Assembly: GCA_035638575.1 (NCBI GenBank)
Contig: DASQZT010000303.1
Coordinates: 1-64,000, forward strand
Length of the DNA: 64,000 bases
From: DASQZT01 sp035638575
GTDB taxonomy: Bacteria; Acidobacteriota; Terriglobia; Bryobacterales; Bryobacteraceae
Reading direction: 5' to 3'
Every line of letters starts with the position of its first letter. Within the stretch, counting starts at the first letter, position 1. A program made the position numbers and the translations under genes. The notes below the pieces were generated by a model. The model was not told the DNA's origin. It saw only the letters and a program-made list of their open reading frames with translations, and did not search any database. Below are positions 7,607 to 16,032 of this stretch, in pieces.

Positions 7607-9288
7607 CGCTCCCGCTCGCGCTCTACGATCCTGGCCCAGGTGTCGCGCAGCGCCACCGTGCGGTTGAATACCGGCGCTCCCGGCGCCGAGTCGGGGTCCA
7701 CCGAGAAATAGCCGAGCCGCTCGAACTGGTAGCGATTGCCCACCGCGGCCGAGGCCAGCGACGGCTCCAGCTTGCAGCCCTTCAGCACCTCCAGCGAGTG
7801 CGGGTTCAGGTTGGCCGTGAAGTCCTGGCCCTCTGCAACTTCGCCGGGATTCTCGCACGAAAACAGGTTGTCGTAGAGACGCACCTCGGCATCTACCGCG
7901 TGCTCCGCCGACACCCAATGAATGGTCGATTTCACCCTGCGTCCATCCGGGGTGTTGCCCCCTCGCGTCGCCGGATCGTGCGTGCAGTGGACCTCCACCA
8001 CCTCGCCTTTTTCGTTTTTCACCACGCCCGTGCAAGTCACCAGGTAGCCGTATCGCAGCCTGACCTCGCGCCCCGGCGAAAGCCGGAAATATTTGGGCGG
8101 CGGGACCTCGCGGAAATCGTCCTGCTCGATGTAGACCACGCGGGAAAACGGCGCCTTGCGCGTGCCCATGGAAGCGTCCTCGGGGTTGTTGACGGCTTCC
8201 ATCTCCTCCACCTGTCCCTCGGGGTAAGTGTCGATCACCACCCGCAACGGATGCAGCACCGCCATCACCCGCGGCGTCCGCTTGTTCAGGTCTTCGCGCA
8301 CGTGATGCTCCAGCAGGCCCAGCTCGATCGAGCCGTTGGTCTTCGATACGCCGATCGCGCCGCAGAAATTGCGCAGCGCTTCCGGCGTGTACCCGCGCCG
8401 CCGAATGCCCGAGAGCGTCGGCATGCGCGGATCGTCCCAGCCGCGCACGCGGCCCTCCTGCACCAGCGTCAGCAGCTTGCGCTTGCTGAGCAGCGTGTAG
8501 GTCAGGTTCAGGCGGTCGAATTCGATCTGCTGCGGATGGTAGATGCCCAACGCCTCGACGTACCAGTCGTACAGCGGCCGGTGATCTTCGAACTCCAGCG
8601 TGCAGATGGAATGCGTGATTCCCTCGATCGAATCCGATTGGCCGTGCGCATAATCGTACATCGGGTAGATGCACCACTTATCGCCCGTGCGGTGGTGTTC
8701 GGCGTGGAGGATCCGGTACATCACCGGATCGCGCAGGTTCAGATTGTTCGACGCCATGTCGATCTTGGCGCGCAGCGTGCGCGAGCCGTCCGGAAACTCG
8801 CCGGCCTTCATGCGCTCGAACAGGTCGAGGTTCTCTTCCACCGTGCGGTTGCGGTACGGGCTCTCCACGCCCGGCTCGGTGAGCGTGCCCCGGTATTGAC
8901 GCACCTGGTCGGCCGTCAAATCGCAAACGTAGGCCTTGCCGCTCTTGATCAGCTGGACCGCCCAATCGTACAATTGCTGGAAATAATCCGACGCGTAGAA
9001 CAGCCGGTCTTCCCAATCGAAGCCCAGCCACTTCACGTTGTCCATGATGGAATCGACGTACTCGGTCTCTTCCTTTTCCGGGTTGGTATCGTCGAAGCGC
9101 AGGTTGGTCTTGCCGCCGAACTCCGCGGCCAGCCCGAAATTCAGGCAGATCGACTTGGCGTGGCCGATGTGCAGATACCCGTTGGGCTCCGGCGGAAAGC
9201 GCGTGTGCACGCGCCCCTGGAACTTACTGGTCTTCAAGTCGTCGAGGATGATATCGCGAATAAAATTCGAAGGACCGTCGGCAGTCAT
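7603..9288 (-). CDS. glnS: Glutaminyl-tRNA synthetase
   Basis: The 561-residue class I synthetase charges tRNA-Gln with glutamine in the cytoplasm. The HIGH motif is at residues 40-43 in PNGYLHIGHAKSI, and the second signature is read as LLSKRKL. Long stretches are typical of GlnRS rather than GluRS, such as LRFDDTNPEKE, YPMYDYAHGQSDSIEG and the C-terminal two-barrel anticodon-binding region with VVYIEQDDF. The start (ATG 9288) overlaps the gltX stop by ATGA and gives the normal family length. Many bacteria lack this enzyme and use the amidotransferase route, so its presence suggests direct charging here. It is cotranscribed with gltX upstream and a carbamoyltransferase downstream. Confidence 0.95.
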   Translation of the reverse strand: MTADGPSNFIRDIILDDLKTSKFQGRVHTRFPPEPNGYLHIGHAKSICLNFGLAAEFGGKTNLRFDDTNPEKEETEYVDSIMDNVKWLGFDWEDRLFYASDYFQQLYDWAVQLIKSGKAYVCDLTADQVRQYRGTLTEPGVESPYRNRTVEENLDLFERMKAGEFPDGSRTLRAKIDMASNNLNLRDPVMYRILHAEHHRTGDKWCIYPMYDYAHGQSDSIEGITHSICTLEFEDHRPLYDWYVEALGIYHPQQIEFDRLNLTYTLLSKRKLLTLVQEGRVRGWDDPRMPTLSGIRRRGYTPEALRNFCGAIGVSKTNGSIELGLLEHHVREDLNKRTPRVMAVLHPLRVVIDTYPEGQVEEMEAVNNPEDASMGTRKAPFSRVVYIEQDDFREVPPPKYFRLSPGREVRLRYGYLVTCTGVVKNEKGEVVEVHCTHDPATRGGNTPDGRRVKSTIHWVSAEHAVDAEVRLYDNLFSCENPGEVAEGQDFTANLNPHSLEVLKGCKLEPSLASAAVGNRYQFERLGYFSVDPDSAPGAPVFNRTVALRDTWARIVERERER

Positions 9289-10727
9289 AGTTTTTTCAGC
9301 TTTTCCGTGGCCTGGTGGATGCGCGCCAGGCAGGTCTCGCGCCCCAGCGCTTCCAGCGTGCCGAACAGCGGCGGCGCGGTCTTGCGCCCGCACACCGCCA
9401 CGCGGACGGGCTCGAACATCTGGCCCGCCTTGATGCCCATCTCTCCGGCGGCCGAACGCAGCGCCTGCTCCAGGCCGTCGTGCGAGAATTCGGCGGACTC
9501 CAGCACCGCGGCGGCGCGCTCGAGCACGCGCAGTGCCAGCGCGGCATCGCCCTTCTTGGGGATCAGCTCGGCGCTGTCGTAAGGCGGCAGCTCCGTGGCG
9601 AAGAAGAAGTCGGCCACCGTGAGCACGTCGCGCAACAGCTTCATGCGCTCGCGGATCAACGGCGTGATCTGGAGCATCTTCGACGGCGCGATGTGGAACC
9701 CGGCCGCGGACACGAACGGCAGCAGGCGCTCGGACAGCTCTTCCACCGTCAGGGCGCGGATATGCTCCGCGTTCAGCCAGACGGCCTTGGGGTCGAACGG
9801 ATCGTCTTCCTGGAAATTCACCACCGCGTTGCTGCGGTTGACGCCTTCGAGTGTGAAGGCGTCCATCAGTTCCTGCCGCGTCATCTGCTCGCGGTCGTTC
9901 TTGGGCGACCAGCCCAGCAGGCAGATGAAATTGGTGAACGCGTTCGGCAGGAAGCCCGCGTCGCGGTACGTGGTGACGCTCACCACCGGCCCGTGCCGGC
10001 GTTTGGACAGCTTGGTGCCGTCGGGCGCCACCAGCAGCGGCAGGTGCGCGAACTGCGGAGCAGGCACGCCCGCGGCCTCGAAAATCAGCACGTGCTTGAA
10101 CGTGTTGGTGATGTGGTCCTGTCCGCGGATGATGTGGCTGATCCGCAGGTCCGCGTCGTCGGCGCAGGATGCCAGGTGGTAGGTCGGCATCCCGTCGCTG
10201 CGCAGGAGCGCGAAATCTTCGATATCGGCGGTGGATTTCGACTGCTCTCCGTACACGCCGTCGTCGAAGCGCACGTGGCGTGCGGTGTCGCGCGGCACGC
10301 GGAAGCGCAGAGCGAATGGTTCGCCTGAGGCGGCGCGCCGGCCGCTCTCCTCGCGGGACATCTCGCGCATGCCCGCATTGAACAGCCACGTGCCGTGCGC
10401 GCCCGATTTCTCCCCTTCGGCCGCCTGCGCGGGAGTGAAATCGCGATAAGCCATGCCCTTCTCGAAAATGGCTTTCGCCATCTGCCGGTGCAGCGCCAGC
10501 CGCTCCGACTGCCGGTACTCTTCGTCCCACCCCAGGTCGAGCCAGCGCAGGCCGTCGAAGATGGAAGTGAGCGAGGCCTCGGTGTTACGCCCCACGTCGG
10601 TGTCGTCGATGCGCAGAATCATGACGCCGCCGTTGTGTCGCGCGTATAACCAGTTGAAGATAAAAGTGCGCGCGCTCCCGATGTGCAAAAAGCCCGTGGG
10701 AGAGGGCGCGAAGCGAACTCGGAGCAT
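9285..10727 (-). CDS. gltX: Glutamyl-tRNA synthetase
   Basis: The 480-residue product is a normal-length class I GluRS that attaches glutamate to tRNA-Glu. It starts MLRVRFAPSPTGFLHIGSAR, with the HIGH-equivalent HIGS at residues 15-18. Other features are LRIDDTD, the internal IRGQDHI block and the KLSKRRHG ATP-binding loop. The start at 10727 was chosen because the alignable family N-terminus begins there; the open frame continues upstream without family sequence. It is first in the gltX-glnS-carbamoyltransferase operon and is divergent from rlmN across a 115-bp gap that must hold both promoters. Whether it is discriminating for tRNA-Glu cannot be read, but the neighbouring glnS makes that likely. 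Confidence 0.95.
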   Translation of the reverse strand: MLRVRFAPSPTGFLHIGSARTFIFNWLYARHNGGVMILRIDDTDVGRNTEASLTSIFDGLRWLDLGWDEEYRQSERLALHRQMAKAIFEKGMAYRDFTPAQAAEGEKSGAHGTWLFNAGMREMSREESGRRAASGEPFALRFRVPRDTARHVRFDDGVYGEQSKSTADIEDFALLRSDGMPTYHLASCADDADLRISHIIRGQDHITNTFKHVLIFEAAGVPAPQFAHLPLLVAPDGTKLSKRRHGPVVSVTTYRDAGFLPNAFTNFICLLGWSPKNDREQMTRQELMDAFTLEGVNRSNAVVNFQEDDPFDPKAVWLNAEHIRALTVEELSERLLPFVSAAGFHIAPSKMLQITPLIRERMKLLRDVLTVADFFFATELPPYDSAELIPKKGDAALALRVLERAAAVLESAEFSHDGLEQALRSAAGEMGIKAGQMFEPVRVAVCGRKTAPPLFGTLEALGRETCLARIHQATEKLKKL

Positions 10728-10842
10728 TAAAATGCCAGTATAACAGGGCTCGCGTTGCGGCCCTCGTGCAGCCGGATTCCGTCGCGTCCCGACTCCTCGG
10801 GACGCTCTTCTTTCCACCCCCCATCCGCTAAACTGGAGACAG

Positions 10843-11886
10843 ATGTCCCAACCGCTCGTGGGCATGGACCTCGCCGGCCTTCGCGAGGCTCTCGGCCCGG
10901 ACCAGCCTTCCTATCGGGCCAAACAGCTTTACCAGGCGCTGTATCGCGGCGATGCGTGCGATCTCGTACAGGTCACCTCCCTGCCGGCCCGCATGCGCGA
11001 AGACCTCGCCGGGCGCCACCCGGTCGGCCTGCCGGAAGTTGCCCGCGTTTATCGGTCCACCGACGGAACCTGCCGCTACCTGTTGCGATTGGACGATGGG
11101 CGGACCGTCGAAACCGTGCTCATGCCCGAAGGGGAGCGCGACACTATCTGCATCTCCAGCCAGGTGGGCTGTCCGGTGGATTGCAAGTTCTGCATGACCG
11201 CGCTGCTGGGCCTGGAGCGCAGCCTCACCGCCGGCGAGATTGTCGGCCAGGTGTTGCTCGTGGCGCGCGAGAACGGTCTCCGCCGCGGCGTGCCCTCCGA
11301 GTCGGGCCGCCTCAACATCGTCATGATGGGGCAGGGCGAGCCGCTGCTGAATCTGCCCAACGTCGTCAAGGCCACTCGCATCCTGCTCGACCCCGCCGGC
11401 TTCAACTTGTCGCCGCGCCGCATCACCGTCTCGACCGCGGGCATCATCCCCAAAATCGAGGAGCTCGGCCGCGAGCCCGTGCGGCCCAGGCTGGCGATTT
11501 CCCTCAACGCCTCCACCGAGGAGATGCGCCGCGAACTGATGCCCATCACCCGCAAGTATCACCTGGCCGATCTGCTGGCGGCCTGCAAAGCCTATCCCCT
11601 GCGGCCCTGGGAGAAGCTGACGTTCGAATACGTGCTGTTGAAAGGCGTCAACGACACCGATGCCGATGCGCGCCGCGTCGTCGGGCTCCTGGCCAACCTC
11701 AACGCCAAGCTCAACCTGATCGCCCTGAATCCCGGACCGGAGATCCCCTACCAGACGCCCGATCCCGGGCGCGTGGCGGGTTTCCGGCAAATCGTGCGGC
11801 GCTCCCTGCCGTGCTTCGTGAGGAAGCCGCGCGGGCTGGATATCTACGCCGCCTGCGGGCAGTTGAAGCTGAAAGCCGATTGCTGA
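10843..11886 (+). CDS. rlmN: Dual-specificity 23S rRNA/tRNA adenine C2-methyltransferase
   Basis: The 347-residue radical SAM enzyme methylates C2 of A2503 in 23S rRNA and A37 in some tRNAs. The cluster-binding CxxxCxxC is at Cys110, Cys114 and Cys117 (GCPVDCKFC). The glycine-rich MMGQGEPLLN motif, STAGIIP and the LAISLNAS strand follow. The C-terminal DIYAACGQL carries the second catalytic cysteine, which places it in RlmN rather than a generic radical SAM protein. The N-terminal helical RNA-binding domain (residues 1-90) with YRAKQLYQALYRG is present. It stands alone on the plus strand and is convergent with the short-chain dehydrogenase after only nine bases. Confidence 0.95.
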   Translation: MSQPLVGMDLAGLREALGPDQPSYRAKQLYQALYRGDACDLVQVTSLPARMREDLAGRHPVGLPEVARVYRSTDGTCRYLLRLDDGRTVETVLMPEGERDTICISSQVGCPVDCKFCMTALLGLERSLTAGEIVGQVLLVARENGLRRGVPSESGRLNIVMMGQGEPLLNLPNVVKATRILLDPAGFNLSPRRITVSTAGIIPKIEELGREPVRPRLAISLNASTEEMRRELMPITRKYHLADLLAACKAYPLRPWEKLTFEYVLLKGVNDTDADARRVVGLLANLNAKLNLIALNPGPEIPYQTPDPGRVAGFRQIVRRSLPCFVRKPRGLDIYAACGQLKLKADC

Positions 11887-11895
11887 CCCGTGCTC

Positions 11896-12720
11896 TCAAA
11901 TCCGCAGCACGCGCCGCAGCGTGTACAGCTCCGGCTTCATGTTGTCCTGCTCGAACCGTTTCCAGTCGTCGTTGACGTGAATCAGTTTGCCGCTGATGTG
12001 GTTGCTCCGTTCCGATGCCAGAAACAGCGCCAGTTGCGTCTGTTTTTCAGGCGCCACCCCGCCCGTGATGCGCACCTGCTGCGCGTCTTCGATTTCCTTG
12101 GGACCCGCGCGCTCATCGCCCGCGTGCAGAATCTCGTCCGTCATGTGCGTGTACGAGGGGCCCGGGGAAATCGAGTTCACTTGCACGTTGTGGTCGCGCA
12201 CCTCGGCCGCCAGGCATTCGGCAAACCGCACCACCGCGGCTTTCGACGCGGCGTATGCGCCGAAGTTCGGCCTTGCGTGGCCCGACCCGCCGCCCACGAT
12301 CAGGATGATCTTCCCGGAGCGCTTCTCGATCATCGCGGGCAGCACGGCTCGGCACGAATTCATCGTGCCAACCAGGTTGATCTCGATGGTCTCGCTCCAC
12401 GCCTTGGGCCTGGTCGACAGCAGCGGGCCGATCGGTCCCTGCACCGCGGCTGCGGCAATCAGGACGTCCACGCCGCCGAATACCACCCGCATCCGGTCCA
12501 CCGCCGCCGTGATCTGCTCCAGGTCCCGAACGTCGGCCCGCAATCGTAGCGCGTTGCCTCCGGCCTGTTCGATCTCCAGCTTGGCGAGGTCCAGTTCGGC
12601 CTGGCTGCGCGCCAGCAGCGCGACCCGCGCGCCGGCCTGTGCGAACCCCATCGCCAGGCGCTTTCCAATCCCGCGGCCCGCGCCAGTGATCAGGACGTTC
12701 TTATCTCGGATGGACAACAC
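11896..12720 (-). CDS. Short-chain dehydrogenase/reductase
   Basis: The 274-residue Rossmann-fold oxidoreductase has the dinucleotide motif TGAGRGIG at residues 12-19 and a YAASK active-site motif with Tyr156 and Lys160. The region where the family usually has the catalytic Ser (13 residues before the Tyr) is VGGGSGH, with the only Ser 10 residues before the Tyr, so the triad is atypical. The GTG start at 12720 is chosen because the longer frame reads through a palindromic intergenic repeat. LFLASERSNHISGKLIHV near the end is typical of the family's C-terminus. The substrate is unknown. The gene stands alone between rlmN and a repeat element. Confidence 0.85.
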   Translation of the reverse strand: MLSIRDKNVLITGAGRGIGKRLAMGFAQAGARVALLARSQAELDLAKLEIEQAGGNALRLRADVRDLEQITAAVDRMRVVFGGVDVLIAAAAVQGPIGPLLSTRPKAWSETIEINLVGTMNSCRAVLPAMIEKRSGKIILIVGGGSGHARPNFGAYAASKAAVVRFAECLAAEVRDHNVQVNSISPGPSYTHMTDEILHAGDERAGPKEIEDAQQVRITGGVAPEKQTQLALFLASERSNHISGKLIHVNDDWKRFEQDNMKPELYTLRRVLRI

Positions 12721-12738
12721 TTGCGATTGTAATCCCCT

Positions 12739-12797
12739 TGTGGGGCCGGTTGTTAACCTGCGGCGGGTTGTCAACCCGCCAGGCGAGCGAAGCTCGC
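12739..12797 (+). repeat. REP-like triple-hairpin intergenic repeat, copy 1
   Basis: The 59-bp element is nearly identical to 32887-32945 in the same orientation (four mismatches near the left end). It contains three successive inverted repeats: GGTTGTTAACC-like, GGCGGGTTG-T-CAACCCGCC, and GCGAG-CGAAG-CTCGC. It lies between the start of the dehydrogenase and the stop of the peptidase gene. Confidence 0.85.
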
Positions 12798-12807
12798 CTC
12801 TTCGCCC

Positions 12808-14268
12808 CTACCTCGATCCCCCCGTGCTTTCCCGCGCCTTCACATATCGCTCCGTCTTGGGATTCGCCGCATTCCACTGCGGCGCCGCGGCGCTGTCCGC
12901 CACGCGGAAAATCCCCAGCGCCACCGTCCGGTCCACCTTGGCCATGTTGTCGTAATCGATCTTCTCCCACTCGTCGCCCGGCCGGTGATAGTCGGGGAAG
13001 ATGTACCCCACCGACAGCGTGTGCGACGGCACCCCGGCGTCGGCGAACGCCTGGTTGTCGCTGCGCGCGTAGTATGGATCGCTGTTCTGCTCGTCCTTCA
13101 CCACCCGGATGCCGAACTCCTCGCCGGCCTTCCGGAACTCGCCGGTCAACGTGGTGAAATCGTATCCCGTCACGTTGACCAGCCCCACCCGCGGCCCGGT
13201 ATTGTCGTCCGTCCGCCCCATCTGCTCCAGGTTGATATCGGCCACCGTCCTGGCCAGCGGAAATACCGGATGCTGTACGTAGTAGCGCGATCCCACCAGG
13301 CCAAGCTCCTCGCCGAACAGCGCCACGAACGCGATGCTGCGCTTCGGCCGCGCGTCCAGCGAGGCCAGTGTATTGGCGATTTCGATTACCGACGCCGTGC
13401 CGCTGGCATCGTCGTTCGCTCCGTTGTAGATGTGGTCGCCTTCGCCTGTGCCGCGCACGCCCAGGTGGTCGTAGTGCGCCGTGATGATCGCGTAGGTATC
13501 CTTCAGCCCGGCGTCCGAGCCGCGCAGTACCCCGATCACGTTGCGCAGCTTCACCGGCACGGCCGCCGGCGCCGGAATCTTCGCCGAGACGGTGGCTTCC
13601 AGCGGTCCGGGCTTCAGCACGCTCCGGACCGCCGGATCCCATACCACCAGAATCGGCACTGCCGGCGCGGCCGCCGTTACCTCGCGCAGCCGCGCTCCGC
13701 CCATCGGCGCAGAACTCGTGCGCAGCAACACCACCAGCGCGGGCTGTAGCTTGGCAACCGCCGCCGGGGTGCGGCGCATCTGGGCAAAGGCCGGTCCGTC
13801 GAGGAACAGTACTTTCCCGCGCACCTCGTCGGGCGTCAGCGCATTCAGCGCAGCGGCGTCGGCCGCCATCAGCGCCGCCCGGTGGCTCACTTCCAGCGCC
13901 GCGGCCTCTTGCAGCGCCATCGCCGCCTTCTCGGCTCGAATGATCTTGCCCCCCGCCTCCAGCGTCAGCTCCAGCCCGTCCAGGTTCGCCGTGACGTTTT
14001 CGTACGGGGCGGTCTGGAAGTAGCCGTCGTCGCCCGCCGGTTCGAGGCCCGCCCGCCGAAACTCCGCGGCGATGAATTCGGCCGCGATGTCCAGCCCCGG
14101 CGAAGGCGTCCCCCGGCCCTGCAGCGCGTCCGATGCCAGAAACGACACGTCGGCTTTCAGGTCGTTCGCCCTCAGCCGGTCCGCGATCTGCCGCGGGGAA
14201 GGCGTCTGCGCCGCGGCCCCCGTAACCATCAGGGCGGCGCACGCTGCAATCCATCGGCGATTCGTCAT
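12808..14268 (-). CDS. Secreted M28-family zinc aminopeptidase
   Basis: The 486-residue product has a cleavable signal peptide ending around VTGAAAQ (residues 1-21). A PA-like insert spans roughly 110-245. The co-catalytic dizinc site is readable: HYDHLG (first His), NGANDDASG (bridging Asp), FGEELGLVGS (catalytic Glu plus ligand), INLEQMG (ligand) and YHRPGDEW (last His). The family removes N-terminal residues from peptides outside the cytoplasm; a nutritional role in protein turnover is likely in this scavenging soil lineage. The start fits both the signal peptide and the family. Downstream (left) is the REP-like repeat. Ten bases separate its start from the stop of the SET-domain gene, so the two may be cotranscribed. 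Confidence 0.9.
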   Translation of the reverse strand: MTNRRWIAACAALMVTGAAAQTPSPRQIADRLRANDLKADVSFLASDALQGRGTPSPGLDIAAEFIAAEFRRAGLEPAGDDGYFQTAPYENVTANLDGLELTLEAGGKIIRAEKAAMALQEAAALEVSHRAALMAADAAALNALTPDEVRGKVLFLDGPAFAQMRRTPAAVAKLQPALVVLLRTSSAPMGGARLREVTAAAPAVPILVVWDPAVRSVLKPGPLEATVSAKIPAPAAVPVKLRNVIGVLRGSDAGLKDTYAIITAHYDHLGVRGTGEGDHIYNGANDDASGTASVIEIANTLASLDARPKRSIAFVALFGEELGLVGSRYYVQHPVFPLARTVADINLEQMGRTDDNTGPRVGLVNVTGYDFTTLTGEFRKAGEEFGIRVVKDEQNSDPYYARSDNQAFADAGVPSHTLSVGYIFPDYHRPGDEWEKIDYDNMAKVDRTVALGIFRVADSAAAPQWNAANPKTERYVKARESTGGSR

Positions 14269-14278
14269 GCAATGTTCC

Positions 14279-14728
14279 TTACTTCAGATTGATGGTGCCC
14301 CGGCACTCCCGCGCGCCGCACCGGCACCTCACGCGCCCCACATCGTCCGAGAACCGGTAGTCCACCGTCAGCTCTTCGCCGGGATTGATCGTCCGCCGGC
14401 TCATATAAAGGATGTGGCCCTTGAAAACCCACGAGTATAGGTTGGGTTCGCAACTGTGGTTGATGATCTCGGCCCCGCTGCCGCCCACCGCGCCATCCAC
14501 CGTCCAGTAATCGTCCAGCGCGAACAGGTACGTCAGCGGACCGCTGGCCCGCCGCTTGGTCTCGCGCCGGCTGATCCTCTCGCCGGTGTATTCGATCACT
14601 TTGCGCCGCGCCGGAATCCGCTCCAGGGTATAAACCCCGCGGCGGTGGATCCTCGATTCGCGGATTACCAGCCGGAAGCCGGCATGGCGCGGATCGATGG
14701 CAGGGGTCTTCACGAGTGCGCTGGCCAT
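14279..14728 (-). CDS. SET-domain protein lysine methyltransferase-like
   Basis: The 149-residue protein is essentially a free-standing SET domain with a post-SET zinc loop. Visible motifs are SRIHRRGVYTLERI (SAM-binding first strand, residues 25-38), YTGERI (47-52), NHSCEPN (90-96, pseudoknot), GEELTVDY (117-124, with the catalytic Tyr124) and CRCGARECRG (135-144). The three post-SET cysteines and NHSC normally form a zinc site. Such proteins methylate lysines in eukaryotes; bacterial homologues have mostly unknown targets. The start at 14728 leaves a short nine-residue tail before the domain. It lies between the M28 peptidase and an unknown protein, all on the minus strand, with gaps of 10 and 11 bases that suggest one transcript. 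Confidence 0.85.
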   Translation of the reverse strand: MASALVKTPAIDPRHAGFRLVIRESRIHRRGVYTLERIPARRKVIEYTGERISRRETKRRASGPLTYLFALDDYWTVDGAVGGSGAEIINHSCEPNLYSWVFKGHILYMSRRTINPGEELTVDYRFSDDVGRVRCRCGARECRGTINLK

Positions 14729-14739
14729 TCGGATACGTT

Positions 14740-16011
14740 TTATCCTAACAGGCGCTCCGCCGCCATGGCGATCCATTCCGCACCCGGAACTCGATAATTC
14801 ACCCGGCCGGCCGTGGCGCGGGCGATGGCGTCCAGTTCCTCCGGCCCGTGCTCCGGACGGCCTTCCAGGCTCAACACGCATTGATACCGCCGCGCCACCG
14901 CCGCCAGGTCCGCCATGCCGGAAGCCGGTCCCGCCACCCTCGGAGCCGCCAGTTGCGCGGCGTGCCCCCGCGCCTTCAGCCAGTGCAGGCAGAACATCAG
15001 CTCCTCCGCCGTGGTGCGTTCCGCGGCTTGCTCGATCGATAATTCGAAATCGAATGGCCGCGCGGTCTTTTGCGCCGCGCGCGCCTGCCGGATCGTTTCG
15101 TGAAGCCGCTCGGCGGCCTGCAAGCCCGGCCCGAATTTCACCGCCAGCCGGACCACGTCCTCGGGCGTCAGCTCCAGCACGCCAAATTCGTCGAACATCC
15201 AGCCGCGATCCTCCGCGCTGAAGCCGGCTTCGAACTTCTCTTCCGCCGCCGTGTCGCCTCCCCCGGCCACCGGCCGAAGCAGCGGGCCGATGTCGATGGC
15301 GAACCGCGTGAAAGCGGCGGCCTCCCGAATCGCCTCCCGGGCCGGTTCCGGCGTTTCGCTGGCCGCAATCTTGACCCCCGCGCTGAATCCTTCGCGCCAG
15401 CCCGCGCGGATGGCCGCCCACAATCCCGCGCTGTACAGCCGCCGCGCGTCCGTGCCCGCCGCCACCCCCATCGCCGCCACGTTCTTCCCCGTGCGCTTCC
15501 AGACCGCGCGGAATGCCTCGAACGCCCCCGGCAGTTCCTTCTCCGGATCTGCGGGCTCGATGGCGATGGCGGTCCGGATTCCCTGCGGCCGCGGAAGGAA
15601 TGCCGTGTCGATCCGCTGGGCGAACTGCTCCAGCCGCTCCCGCTCGCCGGCGCCGAAGGGAACGGCATTGAGCACCATCTCGAAACCGTTCGGCCGGCGC
15701 ATGCGCCCGATCAGCAGCGGCTTATAGAAAATGCTGCTGGTGGGAGCCGTGGCCAGCGCCACGTGCAGCAGCAGCGGTTCCCCGCGCGCGCCATCCACCG
15801 CCACGTAGTAGCTCGAAGGGTGCACCGGGTCGCGCGCCAGCGACCCGAACCACGGCGTGATCGTCTCCAGCCGCAGCACCGACGCCCGCGCCGCCAGGCG
15901 ATTCCGCACTTCTTCGGTCAGCGCCTTTCGCTCCGCCTGATCGAAAATCAGGTTGGCCAGTTCCGCTGCCTCGGAGGTGCGCAGCGGCAGGTCCAGTGGG
16001 ACGGGAGTCAC
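14740..16011 (-). CDS. Hypothetical protein, 423 residues
   Basis: I do not recognise this protein with confidence. It is soluble, without signal peptide or membrane segment. The C-terminal third (LMFCLHWLKARG, then a DLAAVARRYQCVLSLEG segment and a closing NYRVPGAEWIAM) has the alternating strand-helix spacing of a TIM-barrel sugar or phosphate enzyme, and there is a weak resemblance to tagaturonate-epimerase-like proteins. No catalytic residues can be assigned. It is probably the first gene of the leftward run with the SET-domain gene and the M28 peptidase, and it sits 21 bases from the stop of the TlpA-like gene upstream. Confidence 0.7.
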   Translation of the reverse strand: MTPVPLDLPLRTSEAAELANLIFDQAERKALTEEVRNRLAARASVLRLETITPWFGSLARDPVHPSSYYVAVDGARGEPLLLHVALATAPTSSIFYKPLLIGRMRRPNGFEMVLNAVPFGAGERERLEQFAQRIDTAFLPRPQGIRTAIAIEPADPEKELPGAFEAFRAVWKRTGKNVAAMGVAAGTDARRLYSAGLWAAIRAGWREGFSAGVKIAASETPEPAREAIREAAAFTRFAIDIGPLLRPVAGGGDTAAEEKFEAGFSAEDRGWMFDEFGVLELTPEDVVRLAVKFGPGLQAAERLHETIRQARAAQKTARPFDFELSIEQAAERTTAEELMFCLHWLKARGHAAQLAAPRVAGPASGMADLAAVARRYQCVLSLEGRPEHGPEELDAIARATAGRVNYRVPGAEWIAMAAERLLG

Positions 16012-16032
16012 GGGTGCAATTGTAACCCGGCG

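Noticed and set aside
5501..7711. Very long plus-strand open frame opposite the carbamoyltransferase gene
   Set aside because: Its sequence is Arg/His/Gln-rich low-complexity antisense of the real minus-strand genes, a usual effect of high GC; no domain is seen.
14279..15421. The whole 380-codon frame as one SET-domain protein
   Set aside because: The first ~230 codons are an out-of-frame reading of the neighbouring 423-residue gene; family sequence begins at 14728.
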